Of a stretch of DNA of 64,000 nt, positions 12,727 to 23,648 are shown one piece after another. Positions within the stretch are counted from its first letter, which is position 1, and each line of letters starts with the position of its first letter. The translations under genes and the position numbers were made by a program. Origin of the DNA: Megalobrama amblycephala (Eukaryota; Chordata; Actinopteri; Cypriniformes; Xenocyprididae); the NCBI RefSeq assembly GCF_018812025.1, contig NC_063045.1, positions 17,781,046 to 17,845,045 of the forward strand, written 5' to 3'. The notes beneath the pieces were generated by a model. The model had not been told where the DNA came from and did not search any database. It was given only the letters and a program-made list of their open reading frames with translations.

Positions 12727-14076
12727 GAATATAAACAGTGACTTGTCAGGATTTAATATGACAGATAGGTGTACAAAACATCTTATGCGCAAAGACAAAG
12801 GAGCAGTTTGAAAGACTCCTCAAGAGAAGTACTTCTGGCAGTGTAAACAAGTCAGCAACAGATTTTTTTTTCACAGTGGCTCAGGCTTTCTCACATCTTC
12901 TCTTAGGCACAAAAGGAACAACTGATTCATCTTTCACTCTCTGGTCGCTGAACAAATTGGTTTGAACTAAGACTATCGCTGTTATTGAATTTATTTAGCC
13001 TTTTATACCTAGTGAAAAGTAATTATTTCTTTGTCTTTTAAATATAAATTATCAAAAGTGTGAAATTATTTTTTTTTTGTGTTTAACATTCAAAGGCAGA
13101 CTGCTTTGTGTCTTGACACTGATATATTCATTTCATATCCCGCATAAAACATGCCCCATATGGAGTTGTTAACAATGGGATGAATGTGTGTTGAATACTA
13201 AGATGCTTAATTATATTCCAAATGAATTTTAAAAGTGCACGAACAAAGCCAAAGACTGATTAACTGAACATGTGCCTTCAAGTGTCTTCATTACAGTTTA
13301 ATTAAATAATAACAGATAATGGTGCACTAAAATGCCTTTCTACTCAGAAACAATGCAATCCCTGACAACAGTGATAATATTGGAAAAATGTATGGAAAAC
13401 TATGGCAAATGGTACTATGACACCCCCTTTGGTGACATTACCTTTCACATTATCTGCCATGTTTATAGATGTACCACAGCAGCTTTGAATATAACAGTGC
13501 CCTCATAAAAGTATGATTCAATGTTGACTCTCCTTACAGTCTTCTTCAAGTTTCTTTTTTGAGCATCAGAACAGCAGCGGTATCACCTGAGGCTCATGTT
13601 GCCATAGGAACCCCCTCAGGTGTGAGGCACCAATGACACTGCTCAGTGTTGCGATGGTAATTCTCTTAGATTAAATTTAAAACGAGAATATCTTTGGGTA
13701 TTCTGCTTACAGTTTAAGATACCAATCAGTCATTTACTTTTAATTAGATGATGGTTCCTGATCTCTTTCCTGATATTTATGTAATTTGATATGTCTTTCA
13801 CTATATGTTATTTCAGAGGTGGGTGTGGGAAGAGAAACAAATATCCTGGATCAAAACTGAAATTCATATTCTTTATGAAACTACTTAACAGTTTAATCTT
13901 TTTTTTTTTTTTTTTCTAATTGTTCTGATGCTGCCTTCACATGGAATCGTAAATACAAGTTTCCTAGTTAACAATTGAACACAAACGTCCTCTCAAGTCA
14001 TATGTACCACTAGGAAGCTCTGAGATAATTACCCAAGTTCCTGAGTTGGACATGCCATAACAATTGCTGCTGTGAC
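12727..14076. other. intergenic, nothing recognised
   Basis: AT-rich DNA with several T runs, the longest at about 13899-13916. No coding or element signature could be supported. Confidence 0.35.
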
Positions 14077-14814
14077 TATGGCAAGCCGTTTAGACTTTTA
14101 TTCATTCTCAGGATGAATTCTTACTATCAACAATCCAGTTCTTAATATCAGGACTTACATTTCCACTAGTAATAATGTTAATTCTTGATATTAATAATTC
14201 AGTTTTCACTATTTAAAATGCTACTTTTTGATATCAAGTATTACGTTTCCACTAGTAAAAACTAGAATTCTTGATATCTGTTATAGTTTTTACACTAGTG
14301 AAATGTCACCATAGGCTGCCATTTAAATTCAATTGTTGATATCAAGAACTGATTTAAGCCATTTTAGATATCTGAAATTGTATTGATATCAGAGATACAT
14401 TTTCAGATATCAAAAATGAACATTTTTACTAGTAGCAATTCAAGAAGTGACGTTTCAACTAGTGCCAGTTCAATTCTTGATATCAAAAACACATTTTTTC
14501 TAGTAACAATGTAATTATTGATATCAAAAATTATGATTTTTACTAGTAAGAATTGTATTTCTGATATGTGAAATTGGAATTTAACTAGAAATCAATTCTT
14601 GATATCAACAATTGAATGGCAGCCTATAGTGGCATTTCACTAGTGAAATACAATTACAGATATCAAGAATTTGCATTTTAGCTAGTGAAAATTGAATTGT
14701 TGATATCAAGAATTAACATTGTAACTGGTGGAAATGTAATTCCTGATATCAAGAATTGAATTGTTGAAGAATTTGTATCCTGAGAATGAATAAAAGTCAA
14801 AATGGCTTGCCATA
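14077..14814. mobile_element. 738-bp foldback element built of alternating GATATC and ACTAGT palindromes
   Basis: The ends TATGGCAAGCC (14077-14087) and GGCTTGCCATA (14804-14814) are inverse. The inner flanks match too (CTTTTATTCATTCTCAGGAT facing ATCCTGAGAATGAATAAAAG). Between them about a dozen GATATC-type palindromes (mostly TTGATATCAA or CAGATATCAA) alternate with about nine (A)CTAGT palindromes, spaced roughly 25-60 bp. No ORF. It could fold into a large cruciform; no transposase family can be assigned. Confidence 0.7.
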
Positions 14815-15362
14815 CTGTGACTGATACATTATTAGTTTTTTTTTCCACAACAGCTACATCGCCTTAGTGCATATGCTACATATGAAAAATCATCTAAAGC
14901 ATATTGTATATTTAAGCTATAGCTACAGTGAAAATAGCCTGTATTTAACCGAAAGACAGAATTATCAGCACTCAGCAGTATCATTGTAAATAACAGAAAA
15001 TATGATTTTAAGCTTATTTGACTGAACATGAAAATGAAGTGTTCAATCATAGAACAATTCATAACATTTTAAGGCAGTTATCTCTTCGCTTTCTCACACT
15101 GGCAACGCACTGCAGCTGAAGAGCATAAACAGAACACAGTTGTATTTTAATGACTTCTGAGGTAGTTCTCCAGACAGTAGTCATTTTATGGTTGTTATTG
15201 TGTAACATGAAGAATTGAATTACATAATTTTTTATTATTTTACTAACAAATTGTATGTTTATTATACAGTACTTCTACCCAATCAGTTGTGCGTGTGGGC
15301 GAACAACTATAGTGATGCAACAAGCTAGCAATAAAATATAACAACTTCTTGTGGCTGGTTAG
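14815..15362. other. intergenic, nothing recognised
   Basis: AT-rich spacer between the foldback element and the hAT element. The minus-strand ORF here lacks codon bias or motifs. Confidence 0.35.
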
Positions 15363-16459
15363 TAGGGGTGTGACGAGACCAGTATCTCACGAGACGAGAC
15401 GAGACTCGAGATTGAGTTCACGAGACGAGACAAGATGGCGAAATACATGACTAGAAAAAATATTCTGCAGGTGTATTTGAAATGTTTTAACTAATCATTT
15501 TGTAATGAATGTCATTTCAGTTCTACTTTCTGAGACTGAATTATCATATGCAGTAAAAGACAACAATACTCAAGTAATGTAAAAGGTTTTGCCACTAACT
15601 CAACTGACTGACTTCCCTCCTGTATGATTTCAGTCTCTTCAGATCTTACTGTACATGAATTATGAGCTTCTACAACTTTTGACCTCCTAACTGAACTCCT
15701 CTCCACAATCTGATCACAGAAATAAAAACAGTATAAATAAAAATGGTAACACTTTACAATAAGGTCTCATTTATTAACATTAATGTATTAACCAACATCA
15801 ACTAACAACAAGCAATATATTTGCTACAGTATTTATTAATCTTTGTTAGTTGATAAAAATAGTCATTCATTGTTAGTTCATGATAGTTCACAGTGCATTA
15901 ACTAATGTTAACAAATGAAACCTTATTGTTTGTACTAGTAAATAATAAGAAGAGAAAACTGTTATTCATTTTTATGGTAACACTTTACAATAAGTGCAAC
16001 CATAATCGCACTCTCTCAATATTCAAAGATCAAATAAGACCACATTTTTCTTTGATACAGAGCTGAGAGATGGTTACAACTACACTGCCCAGCCTAAAAT
16101 AGCTTTCATATTGAGAGATATCTGTATTCATCAGGGAGCCGCTTTCAAAATGCGGGGTATTGAAATCACGTTTGAATGCGCGCGCGCGTTTACTTTCACT
16201 TTTAAACGGTCGCGCGTACTCTGTAAATATGGAGCGGCGGCGACCGTTATCCAACTGAATTAAATGTTTTTTTTTTATTTAAATACAAAGCAAAACGACA
16301 GTGGAGGCAAAATGTAAACGTAGCGGTGGCATATTCTTTCCTAATCATCCTAACACTCTGTCATGGCAACATCACGAGACTACTTTTCGCCTCGACGAGA
16401 AATCTCGTCACAGTTTAGTCTCGCGAGATCTCGTGCCACGAGATCTCGTCACACCCCTA
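15363..16459. mobile_element. non-autonomous hAT element with 8-bp target duplication
   Basis: Terminal inverted repeats are TAGGGGTGTGACGAGA and TCTCGTCACACCCCTA. They are flanked by the perfect 8-bp duplication CTGGTTAG (15355-15362, 16460-16467), diagnostic of hAT. The ends are rich in CGAGAC/GTCTCG sub-repeats. No transposase frame remains. A smaller palindromic repeat (about 15740-15935, ACAATAAGGTCTCATTT facing its inverse) is nested inside, and a second ACACTTTACAATAAG copy lies at about 15980. Confidence 0.92.
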
Positions 16460-18021
16460 CTGGTTAGGGTAAAGACTTTAATTATCATTGAAATATATAC
16501 AAACCCGATTCCAAAAAAGTTGTACACTGTACAAATTGTGAATAAAAAAGGAATGCAATAATTTACAAATCTCATAAACTTATATTTTATTCACAATAGA
16601 ATATAGATAACGTATCAAATGTTGAAAGTGAGACATTTTGAAATGTCATGTCAAATATTGGCTCATTTTGGATTTCATGAGAGCTACACATTCCAAAAAA
16701 GTTGGGACAGGTAGCAATAAGAGGCCGGAAAAGTTAAATGTACATATAAGGAACAGCTGGAGGACCAATTTGCAACTTATTAGGTCAATTGGCTAGCCTG
16801 GATGCCAGCCGAACTTAGCCCCGCCCACAACATTTTGAGGTCGGGGAGTTCGGTCTGGACTCGATCCGTAGAGGAGTAATTATGCCCGAACAGAAACTGT
16901 TCGGACCAATCACATTGTCAGGGCGATGATTGACAGATTATCACCAGAAACGTAATCAGCCACGTCATCAAAGAGCGCTTGGGGAGTTTGATTGACAAGC
17001 GATCTAACCAATCAGAACGCCGCATCCGCCATTTTGTCCGACAAAGCAGTCAGGAGTTAGAAGATTAACCTCGGTGGAGTTAAACTTGAAAAATTGTGCA
17101 TAATGACGTCTTTCCGCGTTTTAAACAACATTCATTCTCATGTTCATTCATGTTTATTTGATGCTATAAATGGACTAGTAGGAAGTGATGATCGGTTCAC
17201 GAGGCGCTACAGCAATCTGTCACGATCATGGTCACAACCCATTAAAGAGCCACAAAACGGTTTTTATTGTTTGAATTTTTTTAATTACTACACAGTTTGA
17301 AAGCTGGGACTTTGTTTAATATCATAAGTAACCTCCCACATAGCAAATGTTTTCTGGCCCAGCTCCGGGCCACACGATCACGTTTCCCTCGGCCCAAGTA
17401 CCGCAAAGAATGACGGCCCTGAAGTGGCCCAGAACTGGATTAAAGACAGGGGTCACACATGGGCCATAACCAGCCCGAATCTCAGCCAGTTAATCACCCT
17501 TAACTGGCCCTGAAGTGGGCCAATACAGGTTTTATTATTGGTACAAATTCTCAGCCATATGTTAACCATATCACCACCACCCTTTAACCAGAAACCCCAA
17601 AAATGAGCCATAACCCAGCCTAATCTTACCCAAACCATGTGAACAAATGAGTCACAAGAAAATTCAATTCTCAAAATTAGTTTATTTAACAATATTGCAC
17701 AAGCCAATAATAATAATAATAATAACCACATTGTGTAACTGTGTGAAGGCTATTTTATTTAGTACAATCAAAGCATATCTTATTACCACCTCATGAATAT
17801 ATGAATGAAATGTAAAGATATTATAATGTAATTTTACTCTCAACAAATATAGAGCAAATTAAAAAAAAAATACTTAAAACAAATTTACACATCAGAATGT
17901 TTGTATGTGTGAGGGAGAACGTGATCCTATTTAGGACTGTCCTCAGGAAGTGAAGTACAGCTCTGCAGCCCCTCATTTCTCCACAAGTGCTCTCTCCTTA
18001 TTCCAGCAGACTATTAGTCTT

Positions 18022-18133
18022 GTCCCTGACAGCAACATAGTGTCGGGCCAGATCCGGCCCACATCTGGTCCGCGTGTAAACCACATGTACCAGATGTGGG
18101 CCGGATCTGGGCCACACTATGTTGCTGTCTGGG
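18022..18133. repeat. hairpin of TGGGCC-type repeat
   Basis: Arms of about 44 bp (18022-18067 and 18090-18133) are inverse with few mismatches: CCTGACAGCAACATAGTG at the left faces CACTATGTTGCTGTCTGG at the right. The loop is about 22 bp. The inner arm is CAGATCCGGCCCACATCTGG. Confidence 0.8.
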
Positions 18134-18859
18134 GTGGTGTCAGACAATTTTTTCCTCACAGCAGCTAAAAGACAAAATAATAATACAAAATTAATAAATA
18201 CATATACAAACATTCATCCATCTACTGTAAATAAATGTAGGTAACAAATGAAAAATAAGGTTGCTTTGGTGTTTTTTACAGGAAATGATTGCCAATAATA
18301 TGGCACTATTGAATGACTAACTGGCTTGTCAGAGTTTGACAACAGTATTATGACAAATAAGACCATTTTAGCAAACAAAAACCTTAAAAATGTTGAGATA
18401 TGGAAACTGTGGTGTAAACAGAGTAACCAATGCACTGTTGAAGTACTGATAATGTAACGCATTCAAAGCATAACATCTTATTTCCACCTCAAAAAAAGTG
18501 CATTTAATTTCAAAATGTACTGGTCTGTCTTAAACAGTTACTTATTGCATAGGTTAATGTAAACTAACAATGACCTCCTACAAATACCAAAAACATGTCT
18601 TTGTTTATGTGACACATTATTCCAGATTTGATTCTACATGACTGATGCAAAATGCTTACGAAATAACAAATTGCTTTCTTATTGTTTTAAGAATGTCTAC
18701 TAGCTAAAACAAAAATATCAGACATAGACCTATCCTGATTATCAAAGTCAGAGATTAGATTTAGATATAATTAAATCTGATTGTACAACCTTTGAATCAC
18801 TTTCAGTTAAAAAAAGTCAATTACTGTTGCTGATTTTGCTGTGATTTTTTAACAACAGC

Positions 18860-18965
18860 GGGCTACATTCTTCCGCACACTGGACAGGAAGCACCGCGCC
18901 TCGGACATCCCGCAGGCCGGTCTATCTCACCCCGGTCGCGTCAATCCTCATATCTGAGTTCTCAA
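18860..18965 (-). other. GC-rich island with CPVCGRM-ending frame
   Basis: This is a short GC-rich block in otherwise AT-rich DNA. On the minus strand a short frame ends GCPRRGASCPVCGRM-stop, with three cysteines that could belong to a zinc-binding C-terminus. It may be a relic of a gene carried by the nested element; the frame is too short to assign. Confidence 0.25.
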
Positions 18966-19422
18966 GTTCAAGGGGCAGTGAATCAGCTACCTTATAGGCA
19001 AAATTCACTTCAATAAAGAACTACGTGGCATCCGAGTTCCATGTATTTCAAAAAGCGCCAAAAATTGGTTGTTATTCTATTTTTAAAGATAGCTGTTACG
19101 AGTGATGGAATTCATTAATCATAATAACCAAAATAATCTGCGAGTTTTAACCGCATCTGGCGGCTTTTTTGTAAATTTTTTTAAGTTCAATTCTTTCCAA
19201 AAGGCCAAATATTGAATCAAAACATCTAACATAACATAACATCTAATGTTAGGTCGTACACAACATAACTTCACTTACCTAGAACAGCGGTTGTCCGACA
19301 GACGTCTCATAGACATATAATAAACACTAGACGCCCCATTGGCTGCTGGACCGTACGTCAACGGCGCCGCCATGTTGTGCGGGGCAACGTTCGCATAACG
19401 TTCATAACTGGAATTGAGAAAA

Positions 19423-20065
19423 ATGCCTGCTCCGTGTGCTGTTTGGGGCTGTGGCTGTACAAATCGCGGCACAATTGAAAACGGCTCACGGGGAATGGCC
19501 TTTTACAGGTAAGACTGAACATTTTGTTTCTGGTTGTATTTGATCATTATATAATTGACAGTAGTTGGCCACCGGAGTCAGTCAGACAGACAATAGATAG
19601 CGATGTCACTAGTTAGCTGTGAAAGTTGAGACATGAGTTTACATGATTTCTAATATAATTTTAGCTTATGTGTTATTTTATAAACTAAATTTCCTAAAGT
19701 TAAAATATGCATCTCTATTTTATTAAAACCGACTTTTATGACAAGTACTCGTTACGGCTAGGTGACTGATAATTTGTTAATCTTACTGTAACGTTAGTTA
19801 GTTGGCTAGCTTTTCACACATTTAAGGTTTCACAAAGACAACAAGTTGAGGAGACAGTGGGAAGTAGCTAGAAGGAAATTTTCCCGACTCACATACACAA
19901 TCCCGACTATAGGCTACTCATTCACAATTTGCCATTAAATGGTGATTTGTTTATATTTTTATTTCCTTTTCAGCCCGTTGCAACCAGGGCTAACTTTACG
20001 CAAGCCTCGAGGAAAGCTGAGGAGAGCCTGTCAGTTCACTGTTCCCACCATTTCCAAGAGACTGA
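19423..20065 (+). pseudogene. THAP zinc-finger exons of a transposon-borne gene
   Basis: Three exon-like blocks together spell a THAP (C2CH) DNA-binding domain. Exon 1 (19423-19508) starts MPAPCAVWGC and has C5 and C10, the C-x4-C half, ending GMAFYR at a GTAAGA donor. Exon 2 begins after AG at 19826 and reads RFHKDNKLRRQWEVARRKF, with the conserved Trp. Exon 3 begins after CAG at 19973 and ends in VHCSHHF, giving the C-x2-H half. The usual FP after exon 1 is FH here. Exon 2 has no good donor in a suitable place and the downstream frame soon stops, so I call it a relic. THAP domains occur in P-element-type and some other animal transposases; which one applies here is not established. Confidence 0.6.
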
Positions 20066-20149
20066 TGGAAAATATATAGCATTTTGTTATTATTTTTATT
20101 ATACCAATACTATATTATTATTGTGCTAGTAACTATTTAATTTACTATT

Positions 20150-20480
20150 TTTATTATTGTCTATATTATTCTGCAATTGATATTACATTGTATTTGCGAT
20201 TATTATTATTATTATTATTATATCAATACTATTATTATTATACCATTTGAGATTATATATTATTATATTATATTATTGTACTTATACTATTATATAAATG
20301 TTCTATTCATTACTATTTTATTTGCTGTATACTGTTTATTGACAATATTATATACTTTATTATTGACTATATTATTATATTATATACTATATAAACTGTT
20401 TCTTATATATAGTATAACAAACTATTCACTATTCTCACTTTATCTCATATTTACTATTTACATTGAACTGTAGTTGTACC
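20150..20480. repeat. ATT/TAT-rich low-complexity tract
   Basis: Long runs of ATT, TATTAT and related triplets within element C. The apparent ORF (Tyr/Ile-rich) is an artefact of the composition. Confidence 0.85.
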
Positions 20481-21269
20481 ATATCATATGTATTACCATA
20501 AAGGATCCATCATTTATCTTTGTTGTTGTATGTTTCTGCAGTATCTATCTGTAAATATCAGTATCATTTTAGTGCTGTAAAAATACAGAAAGCAGCCTGT
20601 GTGATTTCTATTTGATGATTTGTTTAATTTTTATCAATGGTGATCAATTCTAAGCTCAAGAAAAGCTAAAATTGCGTTAAAGACAGAAAATCCCTTTTTC
20701 ACAATAAGAAAACTTTATTTCATTTAATGTGAAAATTAAATTATATCCCAGTATGGGCGTCTTTATAATTCTTATGCAAATAATAAAGCAGCCAAATACA
20801 TGACAAGCCTGAACTTTGACTATTTCTTATTAAAATAAATATTTTATATGTCTAACTATAGAGATCTTAAGTAACTAGAACTTTTTGTGCACCACGTACA
20901 TTATAAACCACTGAAATTGATTGATAAATGTAAACGTTATTTTTGTTTTTATCCAGAAAAACCGCAGCTCGTCCGTTTACTTGTGTTTGTGAAGAGCGCA
21001 GTCTTGCCCCGCACAATATGGCGGACTCGTTGACGTATCGCAGCAACAGTCCAAAGCGGCCAATAGGGCGTCTAGTGTTTATTATATGTCTATGAGACGT
21101 CTTCACCCTTCAGTGGGAGAAATTTCAACCGACGCATCACGTGAACCTCATCCACCAACCAGAAAAGCTGCTGTTACCGTGGAGATCGCGCCAAAATAAA
21201 CAATAGTTGACCGCCCAGTTGTATAACTATAACTTTACATATATTTTTAAATAAACTGTTATGTAGGGG

Positions 21270-21363
<94 letters not shown>

Positions 21364-21366
21364 ATA
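21270..21366. repeat. (AT)n then (TG)n microsatellite
   Basis: About 68 bp of uninterrupted AT dinucleotides passes directly into about 24 bp of TG. It lies in element B, outside element C. Confidence 0.95.
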
Positions 21367-21509
21367 TAATAACTATCTTGTTAGGAAAATATATTTTTTT
21401 GTTATCATATTTTGTTTGTATCATTTTTAAATCTGGACATTTTTTTTCAAATGACTCATATATATAAGTCAATTAATATTATTAATTATTAAAATCATTA
21501 CATCTGTTT

Positions 21510-21573
21510 CAGAGAGAAGAGAGAGGAGAGAGGAGAGAGGAGAAAGGGGGGGAGGGGGGAGGGGGGGGGGGGG
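21510..21573. repeat. purine tract (GA/GGA)n with poly-G
   Basis: AGAGAGGAGAGAGG-type repeats run into GGGGGAGG and a run of G. Such strongly purine strands can form non-B structures and are hard to sequence. Confidence 0.85.
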
Positions 21574-21620
21574 TAAATCTTGCCTTGAATATAGCAGGCC
21601 TAAATACTTACAATTGTCCA

Positions 21621-21902
21621 GTACACAGAGTATGGCACATAATCGCTACACTGATCTGGGCCACACACCTCACATCCACAATCGGCCCAATTGTTGTCTG
21701 CCGTCATGCATGCAGTACACAGAGTATGGCCCATAATCGTTACACTGATCTGGGCCACACACCTCACATCCACAATCGGCCCAAATGTTGTCTGCCGTCA
21801 CGCATGCAGTACACAGAGTATGGCCCATAATCGTTACACTGATCTGGGCCACACACCTCACATCCACAATCAGCCCAAATGTTGTCTGCCGTCATGCATG
21901 CA
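21621..21902. repeat. 94-bp minisatellite, three full copies
   Basis: Three tandem units start at 21621, 21715 and 21809, each beginning GTACACAGAGTATGGC and differing by few bases. A degenerate continuation with GCCACACATGGCCC motifs follows to about 22010. The unit contains CTGATCTGGGCCACACACC, related to the TGGGCC repeats at the left end of element B. Confidence 0.9.
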
Positions 21903-22175
21903 GTGCCATCATTGCCACACATGGCCCACGGTTGGCTGACATGATGCATGCCAGTGCCGGCAACACGCCAGCAGTGCCATTATGAGGCCACATTTGGGCC
22001 AAGTCTGTTTGCTATGTGGGCTGCTCTGTCTCGTCTGTCGATGTGTTGTCAGTTTCCTCTTTGCTCTGCGATGTATTTTCCACTCTGTGTGGCGTGACAG
22101 CGCCACGGCTTGTCGGACAAAGCAACAGTAACTGAGGGGGGAGGGGCTTTGCGAAAGGTCAATTAGTTTACAACA

Positions 22176-22442
22176 ATGATGGCTGCTGAAGAACTGAGAT
22201 GTGTAGATTCCGCCATCGCGTCCGTTATAGAAGATATCGACAGCGCATTAATTTTAAAAAAGGAACAGAGGACCTCGATCAAGGCATTTGTCGATGGGAA
22301 AGATGTCTTTGCCGTCCTTCCTACAGGATTCGGCAAAAGTTTGATTTATCAGCTGGCCCCGATGGTCGCTAAGAAGAGTTCTGTTGACAACTATGCGTCG
22401 CTCAACATACGTCACTTACTCTGTAGCTCTGATTGGTTGTAG
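22176..22442 (+). pseudogene. RecQ-like helicase N-terminal fragment
   Basis: An 88-codon frame starts MMAAEELRCVDSAIASVIED and contains a superfamily-2 helicase Walker A block, VFAVLPTGFGKSLIYQLAP (about residues 45-63), as in RecQ-type ATP-dependent DNA helicases. Homology ends at about residue 68; the next codons (SSVDNYASL) match no helicase motif, and a stop follows. Motifs Ia-VI are missing, so the copy is an internally deleted, non-functional gene. Its position, about 120 bp from the right end of element A, suggests the helicase was cargo of that element. Confidence 0.65.
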
Positions 22443-22625
22443 GTCTATCCAATTGAGGTCTTTCCTGGATCGGTTGAAATACGCCCCCATAATCAAAGCC
22501 CAATGGAGCAGTATCAGACTCATATTCGAACTAGAATTGAGTATGACCACGTCAGGCTATCAATTGGCAACATGATTGGGTATAAAAAGAGCCTCTCAGA
22601 GTGGCAGTGTCTCTCAGAAGTCAAG

Positions 22626-23648
22626 ATGGGCAGAGGATCACCAATTCCCCCAATGCTGTGGCGAAAAATAATGGAGCAATATCAGAAAGGAGTTTCTCAG
22701 AGAAAAATTGCAAAGAGTTTGAAGTTATCATCATCTACAGTGCATAATATCATCCAAAGATTTAGAGAATCTGGAACAATCTCTGTGCGTAAGGGTCAAG
22801 GCCAGAAAACCATACTGGATGCCAGTGATCTTCGGGCCCTTAGACGGCACTGCATCACATACAGGAATGCTACTGTAATGGAAATCACAACATGGGCTCA
22901 GGAATACTTCCAGAAAATATTGTCGGTGAACACAATCCACCGTGCCATTTGCCGTTGCCGGCTAAAACTCTATAGGTCAAAAAAGAAGCCATATCTAAAT
23001 GTGATCCAGAAGCTCAGGCGTTTTCTCTGGGCCAAGGCTCATTTAAAATGGACTGTGGCAAAGTGGAAAACTGTTCTGTGGTCAGACGAATCAAAATTTG
23101 AAGTTCTTTTTGGAAAACTGGGACGCCATGTCATCCGGACTAAAGAGGACAAGGACAACCCAAGTTGTTATCAGCGCTCAGTTCAGAAGCCTGCATCTCT
23201 GATGGTATGGGGTTGCATGAGTGCGTGTGGCATGGGCAGCTTACACATCTGGAAAGGCACCATCAATGCTGAAAGGTATATCCAAGTTCTAGAACAACAT
23301 ATGCTCCCATCCTGACGTCGTCTCTTTCAGGGAAGACCTTGCATTTTCCAACATGACAATGCCAGACCAAATACTGCATCAATTACAACATCATGGCTGC
23401 GTAGAAGAAGGATCCGGGTACTGAAATAGCCAGCATGCAGTCCAGATCTTTCACCCATAGAAAACATTTGGCACATCATAAAGAGGAAGATGCGACAAAG
23501 AAGACCTAAGACAGTTGAGCAACTAGAAGCCTGTATTAGACAAGAATGGGACAACATTCCTATTCCTAAACTTGAGCAACTTGTCTCCTCAGTCCCCAGA
23601 CGTTTGCAGACTGTTATAAAAAGAAGAGGGGATGCCACACAGTGGTAA
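22626..23648 (+). pseudogene. Tc1 transposase, 340 codons, two nonsense codons
   Basis: The cut-and-paste transposase of the Tc1 element. It starts MGRGSPIPP and has paired helix-turn-helix DNA-binding regions (SQRKIAKSLKLSSSTVHNII at about 24-43, then the LSVNTIHRAICR region at about 99-110). The DD34E catalytic triad is D154 (WSDESKFE), D244 (FQHDNA) and E279 (SPIENIW). Length equals the family norm and the frame is unbroken apart from TGA at codon 230 (23313-23315) and TAG at codon 268 (23427-23429). Both fall before or between the last catalytic residues, so the copy is dead but young-looking. The nested insertion lies in its 5' leader, not in the frame. Confidence 0.93.

Larger units (their letters stand above)
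19300..21102. mobile_element. nested inverted-repeat element C carrying THAP exons
   Basis: Inverted arms of roughly 85-95 bp start at 19300 (AGACGTCTCATAGACATATA) and end at 21102 (inverse). They share the GTGTTTATTATATGTC core and a CATATTGTGCGGGG-like inner end, with a few mismatches and an indel. No convincing target duplication was found, so the exact edges are uncertain. THAP-like exons (19423-20065) run rightward from the left arm; the rest is ATT-rich. Confidence 0.65.
17335..22020. mobile_element. nested inverted-repeat element B (CCCACATAGCAAA ends)
   Basis: The left end CCCACATAGCAAATG and right end TTTGCTATGTGGG are inverse. The next about 25 bp also correspond (GGCCCAGCTCCGGGCC against GGCCACATTTGGGCC). 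A CT dinucleotide abuts both ends and could be a 2-bp target duplication, but that is weak. The interior has TGGGCC-rich sub-repeats at both ends, the hairpin at 18022-18133, element C, an (AT)n-(TG)n array and a 94-bp minisatellite. Confidence 0.6.
16794..22559. mobile_element. nested DNA element A with 9-bp target duplication, RecQ-like helicase relic
   Basis: It is inserted in the Tc1 and flanked by perfect 9-bp direct repeats TCAATTGGC (16785-16793, 22560-22568). Its ends are TAGCCTG and CAGGCTA. The left end (16794-17334) is GC-rich and non-coding. The right end carries a RecQ-like helicase N-terminus (22176-22442). A 9-bp duplication would fit Mutator- or Merlin-like families, but the superfamily is not established from this sequence. 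It contains nested elements B and C. Confidence 0.82.

Noticed and set aside
20177..20473. 98-codon Tyr/Ile-rich ORF
   Set aside because: Product of ATT/TAT low-complexity DNA; no sequence beyond the repeat.
21585..21949. Overlapping ORFs on both strands in the 94-bp repeat, and a possible CRISPR-like array
   Set aside because: Units are adjacent tandem copies without spacers, and open frames result from the 94-bp periodicity. This is a eukaryotic minisatellite.
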